Below are positions 50,873 through 59,077 of a stretch of 59,077 bases of DNA, piece after piece. Source of the DNA: Ramazzottius varieornatus (lineage: Eukaryota > Tardigrada > Eutardigrada > Parachela > Ramazzottiidae); the NCBI GenBank assembly GCA_001949185.1, contig BDGG01000011.1, positions 1,352,518 through 1,411,594 on the forward strand, read 5' to 3'. The notes under the pieces are model-generated. The model did no database searches. It was given only the letters and a program-made list of their open reading frames with translations, and was not told the origin of the DNA. Position 1 is the first letter of the stretch. Each line of letters starts with the position of its first letter. The position numbers were made by a program, and so were the translations under genes.

Positions 50873-52072
50873 CTACCGCTTACTTGACTGTGGGAATAGT
50901 TTCAACTCTATAGTAGATGGCTGCGTTCTATTATTGTGCGACCCATGTACGAAGGTCAGATCCTCCTCAGCGACCAACTTTTCGTTCTGTTCCAACTGCA
51001 GCTTCAAGGCGTCTTCCTTGAAACTAATCATATCCATCAAGTCCTGCGTCTTCTGTTCCAGCCTTTCTTTTGTCGTTCTCAACGAAGTATGCAGCAAGTT
51101 CGCCCAATTCTGTCTGTCCAGTCCATACTTGCCGGCAATGTTTCCGCTGTTGATCAACATGGCGAGCGAATGTTGTCGCACATCCTCATATCCCTGCACT
51201 TGAAAGACTGTATCCCTCATCCGCAGTAAATCGTCCTCCGCTTCACCCATATACTTTATAAAGTCATCAATCAACTGCGCTATGGCTTCTTCGCTGTATT
51301 CTGCCGGCACCGGCATGTTGACTTTCGCCTGTAAACTGGAGACATGAGCTGCATTGTACTTTTGCCGTAGTAACTGATTGCCCGTATTCTCCGCTTGTTT
51401 CTCCTTCAAACTATCTTCCAACCTCTCGACCAACTCCTCGTAGTTCCTGTTCTGAACATCCAAGTCTTGTATTCTACGTTCAGCACTGGCCAACTGTTCT
51501 TCTCCACACATGTAGTCGCTCATCAGTTTGCACCATTCACTTTCGTTCTTCTCCAATGCTTCGTAAAGTTGATCATCTTCTTCCATACCTTCCATGACCA
51601 GTTCTTCCATATGGTCGATCATCTTGCCCTTGATCAACCATTGATCCCGCAATGTATCCTTCATGGTCTCTTTACCGCGCATTAAGAACAACTTACAATT
51701 AAAACCAGGAACGTTACAAACATTATCCCGCAACAGTTCGAGCCGGTTAGCTGTACGTTCTTTGCGACGTTGCCATTTCAATTGCTGCTTCTGCAGGGTC
51801 TTGTTGATACGAGTGAGCTGGTGCTCGTTCTTCTGCAGGTAATTTAGATCACGACGAACAGCGTCAGCTTTAAACTCCAACAATTTCTTCAGCTTCTCCA
51901 AAGCAGCGACAGTCATATGCGGAAGTAAATCTTCCGCTTCCTTGATGTTCTCTGAGGAAAACTTGATAGTGGGGAAATGGGAGGCGGAAAAGTCCCGTTC
52001 ATCCTCCCCTACAACGCTCTCAGTATCTGTCATCATGTACTCATCCTTACTCTGTTCTCGAGGTCTGGCCAT
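50873..52072 (-). CDS. Intronless coiled-coil protein, family unknown
   Basis: One uninterrupted exon of 399 residues runs from ATG 52,072 (MARPREQSKDEYMM) to TAG 50,873. After an acidic N-terminus it is mostly long charged helices (about 45-130, 185-250, 335-375) with heptad-like Leu/Ile spacing, and few Cys or Gly. No signal peptide or membrane segment is seen. I do not recognise the family. The lack of introns is unusual among its neighbours and could mean a retrocopy, though no poly-A tail or parent gene is visible. It starts only 166 bp after the stop of the guanylate cyclase on the same strand. Confidence 0.8.
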   Translation of the reverse strand: MARPREQSKDEYMMTDTESVVGEDERDFSASHFPTIKFSSENIKEAEDLLPHMTVAALEKLKKLLEFKADAVRRDLNYLQKNEHQLTRINKTLQKQQLKWQRRKERTANRLELLRDNVCNVPGFNCKLFLMRGKETMKDTLRDQWLIKGKMIDHMEELVMEGMEEDDQLYEALEKNESEWCKLMSDYMCGEEQLASAERRIQDLDVQNRNYEELVERLEDSLKEKQAENTGNQLLRQKYNAAHVSSLQAKVNMPVPAEYSEEAIAQLIDDFIKYMGEAEDDLLRMRDTVFQVQGYEDVRQHSLAMLINSGNIAGKYGLDRQNWANLLHTSLRTTKERLEQKTQDLMDMISFKEDALKLQLEQNEKLVAEEDLTFVHGSHNNRTQPSTIELKLFPQSSKR

Positions 52073-52238
52073 TGTCAATTCTTACTAATTCCACAAAAAC
52101 TACGAATTTTTTATTTACCAAGTCGCACCAACAAACGTTCGAATTCAAAATCATAAGACCTGCTGTCCGTGGTTACATGGTTACACGGAGCTTCGACAGC
52201 AGCACGTAAAATACCAACTCAGATGGTAAAGCGGCCTA

Positions 52239-54975
52239 TTATGAACAAACTCTTTTGGAAGTGCCGATCAACCAGTAAGTGCGCTCGACATTTTTCTGCA
52301 AAAACCGATGTGAAGAAAGTTATGGTAAAACGGCAAATCTCGATGGACGCTTCATTTATTCGTACTTACCGTAGTAAACCGGTCGGATCGTTCGATCAAG
52401 TCGTATCCTCCATGCTTGCGAAGAAGGTCTCGAGACCTGTGGCTGACCTGGATTTGATTCACTAAGGTATGGATAACAATGTTAAAGAATAATTCGCAAA
52501 GTACAACACAAGGCGCTGCTGGTCAGTATATTAACCTAGGCTACTTTGTTCCATGTGCTGCGCATAAGTCATCGTCTCGCCCACCAGCGAGTAACGTGGC
52601 ATCCTACCCCCAACAACGCCCGATAAAACAGGTCCTAAAACAAAAAACACAGTCTGCATTGAACTATAAAGCATACTTCGACCAGGCAGAAAGAAGGTTG
52701 ATTAGTTTACCTGTATGAAAGCCGATTCGAACTTTCAGCTGCTCATTAGACAAATGTTGGATTTTAAATTGCAGAGCAATCCTTTGTAAGGCCAGCGACA
52801 AACTGGCAATCTCATCCGCATGAAGTTCGCCGTTTCTGTGTGGAGCCCCGCTAACAACCTACGACGGTTTGCTATTTATGGTAGCTGCTCATCTGCCGTC
52901 TCTTGTTAATTCCGGAAAGTCTTACAAAGTAGGCATCGCCGATAGTTTCCACTTTGTAAACGTCATGAGCGTCTGCCTCGGCGTCAAATAACGAATACAA
53001 ATCATTGAGGAATGTAACAACCTGCATCGGTGTACTTTTGCCCGATATCACCGTGAACCCAGCGATGTCCAAACAGCACACCTACAAAAAGTCAGGCTGC
53101 TCTACCCGCGCAGCAAGACCCGAAAATCAGCGCGTACCGTTATAGCCTCGAAGTGTTCTGCGGGTACCAAACTGCCTCGTTTCAGCGAGTCAGCTACAGA
53201 CGGCGGTAGCAGACGATGTAACAGTTTGTCGGCTGTCCTTTTGGCCGCAGATATTTCTGCTGCTTGGGAAGACAGAGCGCTGGCCGACTTCTCGATGGTT
53301 TTGTTGATTTCCTTGGCGGAATACCAATACCAAGTACTCAAGGCATACGATACTCATCACCGTCAACAGAGCAGCAGCTTCCGTAAATTCGTCGTGAGCA
53401 GATCGAAACTGCGTCAGTGCAAACATGTAGTTAAGTTACTCTCTGCTTTAACCATCGAGGCAATATTTATATTTACGCCTGTGTCTAGACTGCTCCTGAT
53501 GGCGGAGACCAGATCAACTTCGATCGCACTAATTAAATCCATGTAGGCGGTAATGTTGGCGAACCACTCCTGCAATGCCATCCAAGAGAACAAATTTTTT
53601 CTGGGCACATCTATCGCGGGAAAAGAGGTGCCAATATTTTAGTAATAAGTCGTGGTTACTAACCAGGCTTTTTGGAACGTTTGCGGGACGGGGTTGGTTG
53701 GCTAGAATTTGCGGTCGCATGTCGTCCAGGACAGCGGTGGTCAGGTTTCGGTGTTTGATGGATACACCCTCAAATATCATGGCACTGCGATTGGAGTGTG
53801 CGAAGCATAAGTCCAGAAAGGTGTTGGCACTGAGGAAAACCTCTGCAAATGCTATCGTGGAGAGTGGTTTCGAGGCCCAGATTCGGGTAGAATTGACTGA
53901 CTCTTATACCATAGAACTTTTCGCTCTCGGCTTCCGTGTGGTGTCCTTTTGCAAAGTAGGCACTTCCAATGGCTCTCTGCATTCCTGAAGCAGCGCACTC
54001 GATATCGTGTAATGATCTCATCGATAGAGTGCGTGATTTGATTAGTACCTGTGTCACATGCCGCAGTAGCACTTACCAATGTGTTCTTTGGCGTGAAGAA
54101 AAAAATGTAATGAGGTCATGTGCCGCCAGAGATCACCGCTCCTGTCACCACTGAGGACTGTGTTCCGGTTCATCATCCGTAACGCCCCTTGGATAGTTTG
54201 GGAGAACCAGAGGATTTCTTCAAAGGTAGTGCTGTTCGAGGAGCGAGTGACCCTACGCCGAGTTATCCACTCCCTGAAATTATCACAAAGCATACAATGT
54301 TAGGTCGGATGAAGGTAGGCAAAAACAAAAAAATAAAAAGTAGATTGCAAACAACACGCCGCTATTCACCGAAAATTACTGTGCGAGGTCAACCAGCCAT
54401 CATCCTTCAAATCAGCACTTCCCGACCAGATCACAACTGCGTCCAACGCCGCGTCGGTTGAATTGCGTAGTATCTGCAGCTTGTCCCAGACTGATTCACT
54501 GCTAGAATTTGCGGAGAAAGAAGCTTGTTTTTCGTATTTTGCTTCCAAGAAATCCGTAGAGCGCAAACTTACTTGCGGGAACTGAGAAAGATGCTAGTCA
54601 TGCCGCGCTCTCTTTGAAGTCGAGTGACGACCTCACTCATTTGAGCACTGGCAGTTACAGATGTCGCTGTTGCTTCAGTACTTCGCTTTGCCTTAAGCGC
54701 GGAGGCGATTATTATTCCACACTAGAAAAAACCTCGTCAGCGATTCAGAGTAATCTGCAATCACTTCTCCGGCACCAAATTCTATGCCGTACCTGGAGGA
54801 ATAAAACAACCATCGGAACGCAGAGCATCAAGCAAAGTTGGACCATTCGCTTCCGACGTTGAGCGGGGGATTCTTCGACCAATGACAGCAGCTTCTTTGT
54901 AGCGCTTTGGCCAAGGCTGAGAACACTACCCGTCGCGGTCGTGATGGACGTACCGCGACTTTTTCGAAATTCCAT
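52239..54975 (-). CDS. NIT-domain membrane guanylate cyclase, altered catalytic residues
   Basis: Fourteen exons (54975-54793, 54721-54573, 54501-54370, 54273-54077, 53984-53910, 53842-53660, 53610-53477, 53408-53361, 53311-53138, 53081-52926, 52858-52711, 52634-52536, 52461-52370, 52295-52239) join to 608 residues. Order: membrane anchor (about 50-75, [18 protein letters not shown]), an extracellular NIT sensor domain ([14 protein letters not shown] ... [18 protein letters not shown]), the HNOBA helix ([18 protein letters not shown]), and a class III cyclase domain ([31 protein letters not shown]). Both metal-binding Asp are kept. Where cyclases read YCLFGDTVNTASRMES, this one has [16 protein letters not shown], so the Asn and Arg that stabilise the transition state are lost. 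A second membrane segment expected after the NIT domain lies in a predicted 49-bp intron. It is probably inactive alone. Confidence 0.88.
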
Positions 54976-56233
54976 GGTGTCGAAAGATCGAGAAAGATCA
55001 TTCGAAACAAGATGTGCCAAGTGAGCAGACTCGACCGGAATCGTTGGCTAGCTGTGCTAGCTTCACCGCGATTTATTACAGCAAAGATTTGTCAGAGTAG
55101 TCGGCCGACAGAAAAGCCACTCAGTGAATGAATGTCCACTCAAAAATACGCTTCTGAAAAAAACCGGAAGTGTGTTCTTTCGGAGCAAAAGGATAAGGAG
55201 AACACATTACGTCTTTTCTTGTCAACACGCTATCTGTCTCACTACCCATCTCGATGAAAGGTTTCGATTATCGGATCATGTATCGCGAGCTCATTCTGAG
55301 TGAAGGCATCAGTAACTACTGTAAAAATTCGCTGCTTCCGCGCAACACGTCATCGAACACATGAAGTACAGCTCCGGTCGGGCTTTACTACTTGTGCCAC
55401 CCCCCACGGGGGTGCATCGGCACGTACGTGTACGTACTGCGCGGACGCAGCGAATCTACATCCGACTACTGCAAATCGAACCAGACTTCCATTCACTTAC
55501 ACAAAGATGCAGTGTCCAAAAGGAATTCCTAAGTGGATACTGCTAAAAAACTAAGATACGAAGAGAACACTGATAGTGGCATCGCTTTCCGCTTCTTATG
55601 GGGATTGATATTAGAAAATAAGCAAGCTGATTCGCGGTTAACTGTGGAGCGACTCCCTCCTTCTTCCCCGAGTTTCCTTCTCATATTTCTCCTCGTACAC
55701 ACTCGATGTGAACGTACGAATTAGCCAACCTTGATCATGGCCATCAATGACCAAGTCGTCTCTCGATTCATTAGTCTTTCTGCGAGCTCCTCGCATTTTG
55801 CCTCAGCCATGGCGCTGCGCAATACTGTATGCTCTCCCGAAATTCACGTACGTCACTGACTCTCAAATCATTGGGGTCTTACCGTCTAGTTTTACACTCT
55901 GAATGGGTGACGTACGTGAATTTCGAGAGAGTATACAGTAGCCAATGTGGCAAAAAATTGGTTCCCGTATGTCGTGCCCGTCATGTGACTATCGGCTCGT
56001 GATCGGGTCGGTTAATTCAGAATAATCCGGGTCGGTTAATTCTTCTTCGTTTCAGTCTTATGTCTCCTGAATGGCGTTTCTTTGGTGAGCACGGCCTCTT
56101 GGCTGAAGCCAAGAGGCCGATCAGTGGAAAACTGCGCGTGAATGCTGATGTGTTCTGTCTTCGGTATTTATTTTACTTCTATGCCAGTCAGCTTCGCGAC
56201 CTTACCTGTACATCAACTACACATTGAAAGAAT
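54976..56233. other. Intergenic gap with a foldback repeat
   Basis: This gap holds the inverted repeat at 55,823-55,940. A short repeat at 55,966-56,030 (GTCATGTGAC...GATCGGGTCGGTTAATTC) resembles 45,305-45,350. No gene is seen. Confidence 0.45.
55823..55940. repeat. Foldback repeat with 34-bp arms
   Basis: TACTGTATGCTCTCCCGAAATTCACGTACGTCAC pairs with GTGACGTACGTGAATTTCGAGAGAGTATACAGTA with about four mismatches. The spacer is about 50 bp. Likely a small MITE. Confidence 0.75.
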
Positions 56234-57285
56234 TCAGAAATACAGATCTTTTGTCAGCATGGACACTACGCTGGGCACCTGCTTCTTAGCATTCAAATCC
56301 GTTCTGTTAGCGCACGACTCGAAATTATAGGCCACGTCATAACTGACACGTGTCAACAGACGTTGAAAATCCACTTCTCGTTCATCGTCCCGGTTTGAAC
56401 CCGATGGAAACTTCATATCCCGCAACTTCCTGGTAAACGCTTCGACAAACCACGAACCGCGAGATGCATTGCGCCAGGAGTAATAACCAGGAACTGTGGA
56501 GTAGGCATAGAGGAAATCAGCTTCGGCTGGAATCCGCTGTGCGGAAGAATCGTCGCTCTCGACCGAACCAGGAAACAGCACGCCGTTCTCCAGCTTGTCC
56601 CCGCGGCAAGCTTGGATCAGGAAAACCTTGGGTTTGCCGATCAGAGAAGGGTGAATATATTTCTTGAACGGTAAGAGTAACTCATCTAGGCTTGTCTTCC
56701 CATCACGTCTAAAACACAAGAATATTTTCATCGATTTCTAACTTTGGTGAAACAGTTTTCTTCCGGAATTTACCCGTAGATGACTCCGTCGTTTCCGTGG
56801 CTCAAGATGGCGCAAATGAAACAGTCCATGGCGTTGTAATTGATCTCCGCCGCGTAGTATTCCATCGCTTTTCGCATGTTTCTAACAGTCAAGTCGTCGT
56901 ATCGGTGGATATTGCTTGTTTCAAAGCCGAGTAACCTAAACGAGTCTTGGAGGTTTGCAGCATCGACTTGAGTTCCTGTCCGCTGTGACATCCCCAGAGC
57001 AGGTTCGAAGGTCTCGTTGTTGATTATAACAGCCATACCGCGGCTATCGTGCCCCATGAAGTATCGAAGATGAACGTCTGGTGTCGACAACAGTAAGGAA
57101 TCACGTGGATAATGTGGCTGGTTAGGTTGAAGGGTATCAAGAGGATGCGCAGTCACTTGGGTTGACGAGCTGATCATCTGAAGTATGCTTCTTCTGGACT
57201 GTCCCATCGGAGGTCCTGCATCCGAGGACGTCGAGTTGGATTTCCTGACTCTTCTTTGCACGTTAGCGCTTTTGGGCTCGACCAT
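56234..57285 (-). CDS. Executioner-type caspase (CASP3/7-like)
   Basis: Caspases are Asp-specific cysteine proteases that carry out apoptosis. Exons 57285-56774 and 56708-56234 join (phase 2, 65-bp intron) to 328 residues. The p20 part shows GMAVIINNETF, MSQRTGTQVDA, His163 in LSHGNDGVIYG and Cys205 in the QACRG pentapeptide. The p10 part shows DFLYAYSTVPGYYSWRNASR and GSWFVEAF. The substrate-pocket arginines and the catalytic pair are present, so it should be active. The prodomain is about 80 residues, Ser-rich, and has no CARD or death-effector domain, which fits an executioner caspase activated by another protease. The candidate cleavage linker includes VESDDSS. Confidence 0.95.
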
Positions 57286-59077
57286 TTTTCAGCTGTAAGG
57301 CCGATCTGTTTTCTGTACTAATGGAAACCGACTGACGAGGATGGAAACAAGGAAGCTTTCACTGGGCCACCGATTTACAACTCGGATCACTTGGTATCCC
57401 CGAAAGACATCACCAGAATTCGATAGTGTCGTGAAAGAGACGAACCCTGAGCGAAGAACCAACGTGTTGACTGTGCTTGGAAAGTATCTACCCAGGTCTA
57501 AGAGTCACTTGAGGCTTTAGAACAGGCAATGAGAAGGAGATAATAATAGCGGACGTTTTTATCGTCAGTTCGAACAATGCACTATCGATAACTTTATGTA
57601 CTGTATATCAGCAAGAGCCCTAAATTCAGAGTTCCAGCCATTGTGACCAATTATCGAATTGGAGCAAATGAGCTAATAATCGCTCGGGTTTCTTCCTCTG
57701 TCCGCCAAGTTACTGCCGCTGAATATAAATTTGCCCACGGCACTCGTCACCGACTGAAAACGCCTGACGTACTCTTTGTGGCGAGCACATCGAGTGGCCT
57801 GTGCCAACGCCAAGATCATTTAATGGTGATCTCGAATTGGGCATCACGAACGACCATACCTGTCCCATGATGTCGGGGCGGATAGATTACTCAGTGCTAG
57901 TAACTAAGGTGCCGTCGCGTGCCGCGGTGGCAGTTGCTTTAGTGCAAACCAGAGTTACTCTTGCCACTGTGAAAGTGGGGGCAAACCGACGGCGGGAACC
58001 ACATTATACAAAGGTCTGCACGTGAAATATTTCGAGCGCAGAACGACGCAAAGATGAAAAAGAAAACGAGATACAGTGGGTACATAAGCCGATTAGTGCA
58101 GCGAGTATACACTTTCACGATAATCTCCTGACAAAATGCCATGTACAGTATTCATGCTTCATTCGTTGCAACTGCATCGCACTGGGCTGAAGCAGAGTTT
58201 CCAAGGGACTTGAGGCATGTACTAAGGGCAGGCTGTTAGGTTTCTGCAATACAGTAGGTAACGAGATCTTCGTCAGACTGGTCGAAGATGGACGAACTGC
58301 TGAAGTGGTGATGGTAGTTCGTGGGGAAGCGCAATGCGCAAACGATCCTGACTTGGGCCTAGGCGGCTGGCTGGCTCTTAGCCGCCTATGCAGGGTGTCT
58401 GCATGAGCATCCAGATCATCATCCAGATAACAGTGATGCGAAATCTGATCGTTTTCATCCTGCTGACCCTAACGCGATTTAGTGATTATAACGGAAACTT
58501 CACCACATCTACCGGTCAGGACTATCAAGTCCAATTCTGCGTTAATGCTTCCAGGGTAACCCATAAAGATTAAAGAGCACACACATGTGTACACGGTGGT
58601 GGCCGATTCAGGTTGTTGCTGTTGCCTGCCTTTGCGATCCCCCTTAATCTCTAAGTAGCACCGTACGTACACATGCGCCCTCTGAACGATTTAAGGCACT
58701 ATATTAATTTTGTCGCTATACCGGGGTCTAACGTATGCACCGATCGAAAGGTTGGGGGTGAACCACAGTTTCCGGAGCTCCACTACTGGCAAATCCAGAA
58801 ACCAACACCCGGGAAGCACAAACATACAAAGGAATTTGGTAAAGCAGAGGACGCTAGAAGTATGCTCCTTCCCTTCGTTTTATTGCGTCCATCGAGTCGC
58901 CGGTCGTTTCTCGACGGCATTTTCCATATCGATTTAGACCCCTCATTAGCCAAATTCGGTCGACAGATTAGCATTGTAAGCACTAGTACAATCTACTCAA
59001 GGAAAGACTATAAAGCCGGTTATTGTTGTTCGTAGAACTGTACGGTTCAACAAAGGAGACAGTACGAGTGACTCCTT
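57286..59077. other. Terminal gap, no gene seen
   Basis: This is the 5' flank of the caspase and beyond. Only short frames without similarity are present, and no transposon ends or hairpin repeats are recognised. A gene could begin outside the window. Confidence 0.4.

Overview
The window is nuclear DNA of a small, intron-rich animal. Every recognisable gene is metazoan (RPL3, delta-COP, an ITCH/WWP-type ubiquitin ligase, NOB1, lysosomal Pro-X carboxypeptidase, calpain-5, an executioner-type caspase, an astacin, a NIT-domain guanylate cyclase). Genes are broken by many GT-AG introns, mostly 49-95 bp. Gene spacing is tight, and short DNA-transposon relics are common. The compact introns and divergent gene copies suggest a small ecdysozoan such as a tardigrade, but this is inference; nothing in the window proves the species. 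All exon models were built by hand from reading frame, splice sites and family knowledge.

Layout. 1-5.3 kb (+): the last exons of RPL3, a short delta-COP-like gene, and an astacin whose zinc site is destroyed. 5.8-6.5 kb (-): a small type II membrane protein. 6.7-8.1 kb: a transposed fragment of the ITCH-like gene joined to a mariner-type transposase fragment, then a hAT fragment. 8.7-22 kb: a duplicated, repeat-rich tract with one unknown gene, an unresolved minus-strand gene and four small membrane-anchored RING-finger genes on the minus strand, two of them a recent duplicate pair. 23.3-28.4 kb (-): a complete 14-exon C2-4xWW-HECT ubiquitin ligase, head to head with NOB1 (29.2-31.7 kb, +). 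32.3-34.0 kb (+): Pro-X carboxypeptidase. 34.5-37.5 kb: a nearly intact pogo/Tigger-like transposon with terminal repeats and TA target duplication. 38.2-40.7 kb (+): calpain-5-like protease. 42.3-50.4 kb (+): a gene joining an Atg1/ULK-type kinase, a LysM domain and an Hsp70-like ATPase domain. 50.9-52.1 kb (-): an intronless coiled-coil protein. 52.2-55.0 kb (-): a NIT-domain guanylate cyclase with damaged catalytic residues. 56.2-57.3 kb (-): a caspase. The last 1.8 kb shows no gene.

The most unusual item is the kinase-LysM-Hsp70 fusion, whose domain junctions lie inside one uninterrupted exon. Second is the set of enzyme-family members that look catalytically dead or altered (astacin, Hsp70-like module, cyclase). 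Third is a family of about 50-bp hairpin repeats built on AAGTGGCGCACG, scattered and sometimes in tandem through introns and gaps of the first 31.4 kb but not seen afterwards.
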